Source: Capitulum mitella
Lineage: Eukaryota > Arthropoda > Thecostraca > Pollicipedomorpha > Pollicipedidae
Length of the DNA: 64,000 nt
Reading direction: 5' to 3'
Assembly: GCA_030062745.1 (NCBI GenBank)
Contig: CP099842.1
Location: 31,348,901 to 31,412,900 of the forward strand
Shown one piece after another: positions 53,001 through 64,000 of this stretch (the first letter of the stretch is position 1; the number at the start of each line of letters is the position of its first letter). The notes under the pieces were generated by a model. The model ran no database searches. It worked only from the letters and a program-made list of their open reading frames with translations, and was not told the DNA's origin. A program made the position numbers and the translations under genes.

Positions 53001-56000
53001 AGTCGAGCCGGGCCGGGTCCCGCACCCGGATCAGACCGTTGTTGGCGATGATCTCGAACGTGTTGTCCTCGTTGCCGGAGCCGAAGCTGTAGGTGATGCG
53101 CTGCCGGCGGCCGTCGCTGCGCACGGCCGTCACCTGCGGGACGGACGGACCGGGCTGAGGTGCGGCGGGCGGGGCATGGTGTTGACGGGCTGCCGTCATG
53201 GTCCGGTTTCCCGTTGTTTTCTTACGTTCGCAGGGCTCAGCGGATGCGGTACAAATCCGTTTAGATCGTCCTTCGTGACGCAGTGACCCTTTCCGATGCC
53301 AGTCCTTCAGTCATGTTTGCAAAATAGATTCATGGGTTCCGAATCTAAAGCTTCCTCCAGGGTCTGTGAGGAATACTTGATTCATTTGCCAGTCACGTCA
53401 GTTTTGTCGTGCGGACGGTTTCGGCCCTGGCCTCCGGCGCCGGCCGCTCACCTGGATCACGTCGCTGCCGGTCTGCGCGTTCTCCGGGACGCCGACGCGG
53501 TACGTCCGGTTCTGAAAGCGCAGCGTCGTCTGCGCCTGCTTCTCGCCGACGTAGATCTCCACCAGGCCGGCGGCTGACTGCGGCGGCGTGCCGCGGTCCT
53601 TGGCCACCAGCTGGAGCGGGTCGACCCGGTCAGGTCACATCGGGAGGGCGGGATCGGGTCCGGGAGGACGTGGCCGCGAGAGCAGACGAAAACGACCTCG
53701 CAGACTTGGCTTCTACTTGACTTTTTGGCTAGCGGTCGGAAAAGACCACATTAGCTTCAAAAATGGTTGAATTAGATGCGAACTGAGACCGCTAAACGTC
53801 GCGCTGCCCATACACCGGGAATGCCGTTGCCCGCGCCACGAGCGCTGGCTGCAGGCCGTGTCCGGTGGAGGCGCTGCTCACCTCCAGATGGAAGAGCCTG
53901 CCGGACTCGGCCCCCAGCGAGCCGGTGGTCTTCACCACCCCCGTGACCGGGTCGATGCCGAACGGACTGGAGGCCGGCTGGTTGGCGAAGCTGCAACCAG
54001 AGCGGACAATGACGCGCGACGCTACTGGAGACGAGATGGCCAACGCCGGGTCCTGCTGTCCGTGTTTGTGACAATGATGTCCTTAGCCCGCGCCGACATG
54101 TTCCAGGGCCATTCCATCTAGGACTATGTCATTAGGTACAGGTTAGGTGCATTTCGTGATAGATGGCCGCATGCCAAATGACTAACGGTTGTTTGACTTG
54201 ATGACTATCTGTTAGATTTTTTCGTAAATCCGTGAAAGCGACGGAGTCGTTACCGTTATGGCAGCAAACGTAACTTCTGAACAGTAAAGTCCAAGCCGGC
54301 TCACGGTACCAAAAAGTCGTCGTACCCCTCGTCGCCCCACGCCCAGGTCGCCACGCTGACCTGTAGGTGACCTGGCCGTTGGCGCCCAGGTCCTCGTCCT
54401 CGGCGCTGACGGTCAGCAGCTCGGCTCCGGGTGGCGTGCGCGCCGGCACGTGCGTCGTGAACGGGTACTGCGCCAGCACCGGCGCGTGGTCGTTGGCGTC
54501 GTCGATGGTGACGGTGACGGTGGCGCGCGTCGAGCGGGCGTCGTACCGACCGCCGTCCGTCGCCTGCACCTCGAACGTATACGTCGACTTCTGCTCCCGG
54601 TTGAACGTGCTGGGGAGGGCGAGCTGACGTCAGGGAGAGGATCTAGGGAGCGTGTCCCGAGTGACGTAGTGACTTTGATCGGTCGAACATTTATTGTGTG
54701 TTGGTTAATTGCAACGCCGGCTACACGAAGACTAACTAGGAGACCACATCGTGCGAGCGGCCGACTGCAGTTAAAAAACGGCTTAGTAACGGGCACCAGT
54801 AGATTTCGAGGTTCCGACAATGCTGCACGTGATATCATTGTGCTGGCAGTGCCGCGGCAAATGCATGCCATGCACATTTCGAGAGAAGACTGTTGTCCCG
54901 GCGAATGCGTGACCGCACAGCGCAGTCACCAGCCGCCCCCCCCCCCCAACTCTGTGACGTCACGCACCCAGCCGTGGTGATCTTGCCGCTGTCGTTGTCG
55001 ATCCGGAATCGCCACTGGGTCTCGTTGTTGAGGCTGTAGGTGATGCGGCCGTTGACGCCGTGGTCGTCGTCGATCGCCTGCACGGTCAGGACGTTGGAGC
55101 CGAGTGCGGCGTCCTCGGCGATGTGGGCCTGCCGATGAGGGGCCTGTTAGGGGGTCTGTGGGGGGGGTTTGGTACATGAGGTCGGTCGCAAAGCCCCTGT
55201 TGCGGGACTTTCCGAAGCTTCGAGAGAGAGAAAAAGACAGGAGAAGAGAGAGGGACAGTAAGAGTTAGAGGAAGAGAGAGGAGAGAATAGGACAAAGAAG
55301 AAGAAGGGAGAGGGAGAGTAGGAGTTAGAGGAAGAGAGAGAGAGAGAGAAAGAGAAATAAGAAGAGAGAGAGGAAGGGAGAGAGAAAGGAAGAGAGAGAA
55401 AGGGAAAGAGAGGGAGGGAAAGAGATGGAGAGGAAGAGAGAGAGAGGGAGACAGAGGGGGGGAGAGACGATTGGGATCCGGAGCGGAACTGGCAAGATGA
55501 GATCGATGGGCGATAACCGCGCCGTCCGATCGGAGATAACGGCCAGTCATCGCCTCACGAGCCCGGCTTTCGCCCGGTACGAATGCACCTCGTGAGGCTG
55601 CGAACGGCGCTCAAGCCGCCGACTCATCGCCGCGCGTCGTCCCCGGCGTGTCGACACATCCGGACAGACTCCGACGCCCCCGCCCCGCCGCCGCCCGGCG
55701 CGCACCTGGTACTGGCTGAGCTGGAAGACGGGGTCGTTGTCGTTCTGGTCCTGGACGCGCACGTCCAGCGTGCAGACGGCGCGGCGGGCGGGCGAGCCTC
55801 GGTCCTGCGCCGTCACCTCCAGACGGTAGCTGTCGCGCTCCTCGCGGTCCAGCGGCCGCGCCGACAGCGCCCCGGACCGCACGTCGATCGAGAACTTGTT
55901 GCCGACGTTGCCGTCTGCGGAGGTGACACCGTTAGCGGTGATGAGGCGGAAGAAGTTGCGTGGATAGGTAGTCGACTGGATGAGGCAAACGGGAGCCCAA

Positions 56001-59000
56001 AATAAGGCTTCAGGCTGGTGGTTGTTATCGGCGAAGTCATCAATGCCCTTTTCACTTCATCTTTTGACGTGCCGTTTAACTTTACTGCATGGTGGGTCAT
56101 TAAGCTAGTAGATGAAAAATGTAGACCGGTGCCTTTCTTTTTGCTTGGCATGATCCTGCTGGAAATCTGTTATGAGCGAATAGCGTAAATAAGTAAATGG
56201 AGGGATGAAAGGTCAGATTTCCATTGCTGGTTGTAATACGTTTGTAACGCACATAAATATTTGCCGTCATTCTTATGCTTTTACGCACAAGTGTTAACGC
56301 TGGCCCATTGTCAGGTGGTGGGACGGTCTGACCTGTGATGCTGTAGGTGACCTCGCCGTTGATACCGCTGTCCGCGTCGGAGGCCACCACGGCGTGCACC
56401 ACGGCCAGCTCGCTGTTCTCCGGGATCCGCAGCGGGTAGCAGGAGCCCCTGCAACGGCCGGGGCCGTCAGCGCCAGCCGACGACACGACGAGCCGCCTTC
56501 GTTAGCGCGGCGCTCGGGGACACACGCGGCCGCGGTCTGTCCCGAGTGGGGCCAATGCCGCGGCGGCGAAGGCCGCCGAACCGATACCGGTCGCGCTCAG
56601 GACGACGCCGGAGCCGCGGTGGCGGCGGCGGTGAGTCGCCGCTTTCCTGCCGCGCCGCGACCGAGGCGACACGGCGGCGCGTCGTCGCAAGGTCAAGAGC
56701 GCCGCGGCGACACGTACTTGAACTCGGGCGAGTGGTCGTTCTCGTCGAGAACCTCCACGACGACGGTGGCGGCGTCGAACTGCGGCGGGAACGAGCCGTC
56801 CCGGGCGTAGACGGTGACGTTGTAGCGCGCCACCGTCTCCCGGTCGAGCCGCTTGGCCGTGCTGATCTCGCCCGAGCGCGGGTCGATCTTGAACATGTCG
56901 TCGGCGATGCCGGCCGGGATGTAGTAGGTCGGGTTGCCGTTGGAGCCTGCGGCCGGCGGGCGCGGCGTTAGTCGGCGCCAGGCTCGCCGCGGCGGACGCG
57001 CCGCGCCGGCATTGTCTCGGCGGTGCGAACCTGAACCACGCGCGACGGCGGCCGGACCCGGCGGCCGGAGGACGGGCCGTTGTTGTTTCGTCAGAGGGCG
57101 GCCTCCGGCGCCGGCCGGACCCGCGTCCGCCGCCCTGGCGCGGAGCGGCCGGCCGGCAGGCGGCGCCGCGTCACCGCGACCCACTCCTCCCGCAGTCAGT
57201 CCACGTCGGCCTTTGCACCAGTCTTAAGTAGGCGTCCACTCACTCATCACGTGATCGTGATGGGCAAAGGAGATTTTGCCGACTCGAGCAGTCGTGGCCA
57301 CTTCGTCCCCTCCCCATATGCATCCTGGTGAGGCGCGTTTTGTGACCATAAAAGCGGCCATTTTATCGGCTCTTGGAATACAACCGTCCCTCATTATGCC
57401 ACGGTCTTTGGCTGTCCCATGTGTTCTATGTCTACTTATCGGGTGGCACGGTACGTTGTAATGCATGCACCAGCCCCATAGCATCACACGTTACAAGACA
57501 TCACGTGGATCAACCCGATAACCTCGCACCTCGAGCTGCTGCAACGGTTCTACATCTCACACCACTCCTCAATGATCCGCCCTCGCGACAGCTTGCCCTC
57601 ACGCCTCCCGGGACGTCGTCGTGACGTCACGGTGACGTCACCGGGGCCTACCTTCGTCGCGGTCTGCGGCGGAGACGCGGGCCACCAGCGTGCCGACCGG
57701 CGAGCGCTCGCTGATGTTGGCCTGGTACACGGAGCGGCTGAAGATGGGCTGGTTATCGTTGACGTCCTCGACGGTGATGGCCACCGTGACGGAGGAGGTC
57801 AGCGGTGGCTTTCCGTGATCGGACGCCGTGATGTTGAGCAGGTACTGCTTGCGGGATTCGCGGTCCAGCGGCTTGCCGATGGACAGCAGGCCTGCCGGCG
57901 GTGGGTTCGTTAGTGTCCGGCGGCCGGTTGTCAATGGATTTGTTGTCAGCACGGACCGGGGAGGGGCACCGCGATTTTAATCGTGGCTGGTTGTAGTGGT
58001 GCTCATGTGCTTGAGCTGAGTAGCCCGGCGGTACATGGGTGCACTGCACTTGGGTCGAGGAGGGAAGAATGCATTGGGACGTTACTGACTGTAGTGACAC
58101 TCATGTACTTGCACCGCCTAAACCGGCAGAAACTGCGATAAAAGTTGGTCTTCGAATGCCACCTGTTTTCGAATGACTAAAAATAAACGATGACTTGAGC
58201 TGTAGTGATCTGCCAAAAGTTGCAGTGCGGCAGATCACAGTGCATGCCATTCGTGGAGACCGTGTGACTCATTACTGATCAAGTCCAACAAAAAATCATG
58301 TCCACTGCCCCCAGTCACCCAAATGCTAACCTTAACAGGCTGCCGGCATCGCAAACTAATGACTAACTGACCGGAACCGTTTTTCAGTCGTTCCGTTTTT
58401 TGTCGCCAAGGGAGTCATGTGATGAATCACCCAATTCCATCACCAACCCCAGTCCGCGCCGGTCTCCGGGCGCTCAGCGGGCGCGCTCACCTGTCTCCCG
58501 ATGCAGGCTGAACACGCCGTCCGGGTCGCCGTCGGTGATGCCGTACGTGACGCGGCCGTTGTCCCTCGAGTCCTTGTCGACGGCGATCACGTGCAGCACC
58601 GGGTACCCGACGCGCTCGTCCTCCTTCACCGTGATGCTCGTGCCGGCGGCGCGCACGAACATGGGCGCGTGGTCGTTGACGTCCTCGATGATGATCTGCG
58701 AGGTGACGGAGGTGCTGAGACGCGACGGCTCGTCCTCGCTCTGGTCGGTGGCCGTCACGATGATGGTGTACTCGGCGTGCACCTCGTAGTCGATGGCGTC
58801 CCGCAGCGTCAGCGAGCCCGTGTACTGGTCAATGGCGAACACCGGCTCCGGCGACTGTTGGCTGATGCTGTACCTGACGGGGAGGAGACGCTGATGTCAG
58901 GAGGGGCACCACCGTCTGGTGCCGCACATGGCAGTCGGTTGGTTATTGGGGCTCTAGGGCGCGCCGGCGGCAGGGTCATCGGCGGGGTTGCCCAGGCACC

Positions 59001-62000
59001 TGGGGGGGGAGTGAGTGGGATTACACGAGGCGATCAGGATGGGTACTGTCGGTTAATGCTCTGAATGAACGACTGGTACAGACTCGTGCACTGCTCGGTA
59101 TGAAAGCTGTTCTTCACCGTGAAGACTGAAATGCGGCGTGGTGAAACGAGAATTGGATCCTCCAGAGAGATCTGCCAATTACCGCTTAAGACTGCCGATT
59201 TGCGAATTTAGAGATACTTTACAATACTACCAAATGGTGTGCTTGCTTCATTTTGCCGGAAAGTGCAAAGGGAAAATGCATCTGTACTGGCTAATAACCA
59301 CATACTGCAATTAACGGGCGGAGCGTCTGAATGTGGACCAGAACCTGATGCCCCGCACGCCAGACTGCCGGGGCGATAAGGGAGCTTCTACGGAGCAGCC
59401 CAGCAATAGCGCAGTGTCGTGACGGGCCTTGGGGGCCGGGCTGGGCTCAGTCCCGGCCCGCCGGGCAGCGGACAGTCGCAGTAGCGTGACGTCCATTGTC
59501 GTACAAGGCAATGCGGGGCCCGTCCGGTCCAGTGGCGACTGGTCCTGAAGGTCCTGACGTGCAAACAAGACCGGGCCCACCTGCCATTGTCGAAAGCCAC
59601 GACAGCAAAAATCCGCTCCGTGCAGTTGCGGTTGGCGCATGGGGTTTGATGGAAACAGGTGTTGGTGAATATCTGTACATGGTTATCGCATCATTTTTGG
59701 AACTTTGCAATGCGGGTTCAGGAAAAACATCAATGAAGAAACGTGCACCCATGAAAACGAAGCGTACGGAAAGAACATCTCAGATCAAGCGTGAGAGACG
59801 ACACTGCTTTGTTTGAGCTGCATCCCACGGCGCAATGCTACCGCTAAAAGGGCAGAGCGCATTCCGGTGCGTTAACGACAGGTGGTATGTGTCTCTGACA
59901 GGAACACAGTACTGAAAAGGTCATGCATGACTGAGGAGACAACACCATAAATTAAGCGCACAGTGTCCTTTTCCAAATCAGCGTCACCTTCCTGGCCGCC
60001 CCACATAACTAAAGTTACGTCGGATGTTCGGCTGACGAAACCGCGTCGCTTTCCGCTCTTTTATTTGGCTGTCTGGGTCGTCGAGCACCGGCAATACAAT
60101 CGCCCTCTGTACCCGGCTGTAACTGTGGTAATGGTCGTTTGGGACTGCGTTGCGCGCTAGTTTCACACACTCACACCGTCACCATCAGATCATGGTGGCG
60201 TCACCGACGACCGTCGCGTGAACGTCCAATAAGGAAGATGAAGCGGCACTCCCGCAGGCAGAGGGCGCAAGCTAAGAGAGCCATCTGTCCAGGAAAATGG
60301 CCGAGGTTTTCTTGTGTCAGCACGTCATCGAAGCCAAGGACAACGCTCCCCTCGCCGGCCGACCTTATCGTTGATTAAATTTGAATGTCAACCAACCTGA
60401 TCCACGCCGGTATTGCCGCAAAGGCGCCAATGAATCATGAGTTCGCATTTCTCGGGAGCGGTCGGGAGACGACATATTCGGGCCGGGCGTTTGAGTGGCT
60501 TGACATGCCAAAGAATATGCCGAGGCACATGCGGTGACCCCGTTCGAATGCCACGGAGCTTCGGAACAGGTTCCCGCGCCCGTCGTGGAACGCTTTCCCT
60601 GGTTGACAAGGAAGTGTGCCCTTTGTTCTGGGGACCCGGACAGTTCCGGCGCCGCGTGAAACAGTGGAATTCGATTCAGCCGAGGCCTGATTAGATGGTG
60701 ATGTGCTTCGATCATCCCGGCTACCCGCCATGTCCCAGTACCTGGTTGTAAACACATCAGTGTTCCTGGAGTCTCAAACGAGCGTTTGTTTTCGGGAGAG
60801 GGGGTACTCTGGATGATTTACACCGTCATTCTACACAATGGTAGCTCTGACTAATCCCTGAATCGCTTCCGAGTAAACACGTATGTTCACATATCCATGC
60901 CTGTTTCTGCATCGGAATTCTGAACGGAGCCCTGTCAACAAATGCCTGCTCAGTGGTTTGCATTTCTACCTAGCGCTTGTTTTACACCCCAGATGCTGCA
61001 CGATGGGCCCAATATATGGGGCCCAGTGGGCAGATGATGCTGGAGAAAGCCGTGTCCAAGCGGACAGCGGTCTCCGCTGGCGCGGCGTTCCGGCGGCTCG
61101 GGCGGCCGCGGCCGGCGGCGGACCCACCTGACTGTCCCTGCCGGACCGCTGTCCTTGTCCGTGGCCGAGAAGTTCCAGACGGCTGTGCCCGGCGGCGTGT
61201 CCTCGCCTACCGAGAACAGGATCGGGTCCTCGCTGAACGTCGGCGCGTTGTCATTCAGGTCCTCCACCGAGATCTTGACGGTGATCTTGCTGTTCTGCGG
61301 GTTGGTGGCGCTGGCGTCGACGGCCTCGATCTGCAGCAGGTACTCCGTCGCCATCTCGAAGTCCACCTGCCGGAGGAGGACGCCAGTCGGTCCGTGAACA
61401 CGTGTCGGCGGGGGAGATTGGTGTTCTGTTTCTGGGACCGGTGTTCGCCGAGAGTGAGTCTGATCCGTTTCCAAGGCGACGAGCTTTGCGGGTGTGTCAT
61501 AACGCAGGCGAAAAGCACCAGCCTTGGCAAGGTGGCAATTGCTCATTGTTGTCTATTGAACGTGCGATTCAATTTATTTATAAGTTACGGCAGTTTTGAA
61601 TACAGGTCACGGCATTTTGAACTGGTAATGCACTACTTTGGTTTACAATTGACATAACGCTCCTGAATATCTAGTTCTGAGGGTGAGAACTCAACAGACA
61701 CATCCAATCGGGCGCCCTTCGAAATAAAAAAAAGAAAAAAGGAAAAACGCGTCACGGCTGGACTCACCTCTCTGGTGGTGAAGAGCGCGCCCGTTGAACG
61801 GTTGATGTCGAACGTGTCGTTGAGGTTGCCGCTGAGTATGGTGTAGGAGACGCGGCCGTTCTCGCCGGCGTCGCGGTCGATGGCGACCACCGAACCCACC
61901 TGGCGACAGGCCACCGGCGTGAGCGGACTGGGACGAGGCCGGGCCGGCGCGCTGCACCACGCGAAACCGCCGCCGCCGCCGCCGCCGCCGATTACACGGC

Positions 62001-63053
62001 CCATCCCAGGCTTCCGTTGGCTTAGCGCGGATCAGAATGGCGGCTACAGGCCGGCTCGGCGCGGCTACACGGCGCCGCGACAGGCCGCTGACGGCTGCGG
62101 TCGGCCGGCGCGGGTTTTTTCGAGCCGGCGATCGCGCCTGCCGGAGACGTGGCCGCGATCGGCATTCGCGCGGCCGCTGCGGCGCCGGCCCGGCCGCCGC
62201 GGCCGCTTTGAGCCGCGCCGTCGTCGGCCGATGCGCGGCGATACGGGGCACGTGCGGCACCGCCGCTCACCTGGAACCCGATCGGCGAGTTCTCCTTGAT
62301 GTTGAAGGCCAGGCTGGAGGTGGTGAACGTCGGCGAGTTGTCGTTGAGGTCGAGCACCTTGATGGTCAGAGGGTGGGTGGCCTGGTTTGGCCGCACGCCG
62401 CCGTCCATCGCCACCACCATCAGCCGGTAGACGGACTTCTCCTGCGGCGGTAAGACAGCGTCACCGTTGCCCCGAGCAAGCCGGCGCCGCTAAGCCGCAG
62501 CGTGGGCGAAAAATGACGCCCGTCATTAGCGAGACTAAGTCGCCGGACACCGGTAACACACCGTTTCAGGCGGATCGTTACAGCGCCGGGTACATGACAG
62601 CCGAGAGATAGCGGCGATTCATGGAGAAATAACAGATCGAAACGAGCCGCGACAGTCGGCGTGGAGAACCCCGCCGCCTCGGCACCGCTGCGATAAGATA
62701 TTCCGGCGGCTGATCAACAGCACCTGTTAGCTGGGCCACAAAAGTCATGTACGGCACACAACCCGCCAGGGTAAACACAGGCCGGTATTTACGACTTGCC
62801 GTCCGGCGTCGATGGCCACTCCCATGCGGCGGCGAACCAAAGAACCGCCGCGGACGCCGGACGCCCCTCGCTCGCATGCGGCGCGCCCCGAACAGAGGCC
62901 ATATACAGATAGTGCACGAACCCCGTGCATCACAATAGCTCGCAGACACTTGCAGCTGGCACGTGCATACCTCGTGATCCAGCACGCGGGTGGTGGAGAT
63001 GGCGCCGGTCTTCGGGTCGATGGCGAACGCGCCGTCGCGGTCGTCCTCGGCTC
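47066..63053 (-). CDS. ds: Dachsous-type giant cadherin (5' partial, 21 exons)
   Basis: Dachsous is the atypical cadherin that binds Fat between cells in planar polarity and Hippo signalling. Exons from 5' to 3': 63053-62971, 62441-62271, 61899-61768, 61366-61128, 58873-58491, 57891-57652, 56946-56718, 56448-56333, 55914-55706, 55128-54968, 54609-54361, 53990-53882, 53610-53452, 53133-52934, 52601-52484, 52174-51728, 51357-51196, 50729-50455, 50094-49954, 49664-49463, 49135-47066. All junctions are GT-AG with matching phases; 2,030 residues. About 16 cadherin repeats follow one another, with linkers such as LDLNDNSP, EDLNDNAP and LDENDNAP, then a membrane span (about 48203-48131) and a cytoplasmic tail containing SYNWDYLLNWGPQYQPLAH, the most Dachsous-specific motif. 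One linker (near 53530) lacks DxNDN, reading VGEKQAQTT. Upstream repeats and the signal peptide lie outside the window. Confidence 0.92.
47398..47493 (-). other. conserved Dachsous cytoplasmic motif
   Basis: SYNWDYLLNWGPQYQPLAH followed by VFSEIARLKDD. This intracellular block is conserved between insect and vertebrate Dachsous proteins and distinguishes them from Fat and other large cadherins. Around it the tail is Ser/Pro/Ala-rich and of low complexity. Confidence 0.85.
55222..55469. repeat. ~250 bp polypurine (GA-rich) tract in a Dachsous intron
   Basis: Nearly pure A/G on the plus strand, made of imperfect GAGAGA, AGGAAG and GAAAG units, with AGTTAGAGGAAGAGAGAG appearing twice (near 55261 and 55322). 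In the transcript it is a long polypyrimidine tract inside the 577 bp intron 55129-55705. Confidence 0.93.
61968..61990. repeat. (CCG)n microsatellite in a Dachsous intron
   Basis: About eight CCG triplets in the intron between exons ending 62271 and starting 61899; read antisense as (CGG)n in the transcript. Confidence 0.8.
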
Positions 63054-64000
63054 CTGCGGGCAGAGCGTGCCGGTCAGGCCGTCCGTGGGTCGCGCGAGTC
63101 GGCCGCTGCTCCGGGTCGGCTCCAGAGTCGGGCAGGGGCAGGAGTCGGGCGGGGCCGGCGTCCAGCCCCGCCCGCCGGCCGGCCGACGGCCGACAGACGC
63201 CGCCGAGCCAGGCGGCGCGGACTTCCGAGCCGGGACCTGCGGCGGCGGCGGCGGCGTGCCGCGGCCGGCCGGCCCCCGCGGCCCCGCCCGGATCAGCTCC
63301 GGCGGCCGGCCGAGCCGCTGCACGCCGCCTGCGCCGCAATCAGCGCCGGACTTTCGGGTATCTTTGATCGCGCACGTGACCGGCAGCCATGCAAATCGCC
63401 GGCCGGCGGAGCTGGCGAGGGGGGCGCGTAGGAGCGGCCGGGCGGCGGCGGGCCGGCCTTGCACGCGGCCGGCAGGAAGTCAAACACGGCGGATGTTTCG
63501 GGCCATGATGGATTTCGCCGCGGGGCCCGCGCCGGTGTGCTCGGCGCAAATATCCGGGCCGCGCCGCCCGGCCCGTCTCCGGCGCGGCCGAGCGGCGGCT
63601 TAGCGCGCGCGCCGCCGCGCCGGCGGAGAGCCCGCGCGTTGGCCGTCAGCCGGGACGGGCGGCCGCGCCGGAACGGCCGACGGAACACGCGCGACACGGC
63701 GGAACCGACAACGACAGGCGGCCGCCGACCTTGGCCGGCTGTCGGCGCGGCCGGACCGTGAAAAGTCGGAGCCGGCCGCCGACACGCCGACGGCGCCCGC
63801 CGGACACTAATCTGGCGTCGGCGCCGAATGCACGGCTGCAGCGCCGATAAGCCATCGACAGCGGCCGTCACCGCGCGCCGCTCCAGGTGCCGGCGACGCG
63901 CCGCCGCGCCCTTGGACGCCGCCACGCCGCCTTTGGCGCGAAACAAAGCGCGCTTCGCCCGCGCCGCTGATCGTGCCGCGCGGCGGGCCGACGTGGGTGG
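63054..64000 (-). other. GC-rich Dachsous intron running out of the window
   Basis: Very GC- and CpG-rich sequence with no cadherin-like exon on the minus strand. Exon 63053-62971 begins in phase with one base carried from an upstream exon, so the gene continues beyond 64000. Confidence 0.7.

Overview
The window is nuclear DNA of an animal. It holds six multi-domain eukaryotic genes, five of them split by GT-AG introns whose phases chain exactly. The gene set (MCM2, enkurin, an EDEM mannosidase, TSEN2, an SLC25A32-type carrier, a Dachsous cadherin), the insect-like Dachsous cytoplasmic motif and very GC-rich exons suggest an arthropod, perhaps a crustacean. That lineage call is inference. Enkurin implies an organism that still builds motile cilia or sperm flagella.

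Layout. 1-6053 (+): the C-terminal two thirds of MCM2, 12 exons, 5' end outside the window. 6541-7332 (-): intronless enkurin, tail to tail with MCM2; their poly(A) signals are only about 20 bp apart. 7333-11095: no recognisable gene. 11096-15974 (+): EDEM-type GH47 protein, 10 exons. 18498-25478 (+): TSEN2, catalytic subunit of the tRNA-splicing endonuclease, 4 coding exons with a 5 kb last intron. 27156-29006 (-): SLC25A32-like mitochondrial carrier, 4 exons. 29007-47065: about 18 kb without a recognisable gene; it contains TTAA-flanked, piggyBac-like non-autonomous elements and a hairpin-rich tandem array. 47066-63053 (-): the C-terminal 2,030 residues of a Dachsous-type cadherin, 21 exons, continuing beyond the window.

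The genes are unrelated housekeeping or developmental genes, not an operon. The most unusual signal is in TSEN2. The exon that ends on the catalytic lysine codon runs straight into 13 exact-period 45 bp repeats. Each repeat carries the exon end plus a new GTGAGA donor, in frame and without stops. Splicing from any of the 13 donors would rebuild the same EQAAK-DVLLV junction while inserting 0 to 12 copies of a 15-residue basic helix. A 27 bp duplication across an EDEM donor behaves the same way, and a second minisatellite just after the TSEN2 stop also starts at a GTAAGA donor-like site. Tandem repeats that span 5' splice sites therefore look like a recurring theme here.

Other points of note are two sharply bounded CpG deserts over the 5' halves of EDEM and TSEN2, a probable GC-AG intron in EDEM, two transposon copies sharing one TTAA, a perfect 23 bp palindrome in TSEN2 intron 2, and an in-frame open intron in the carrier gene.
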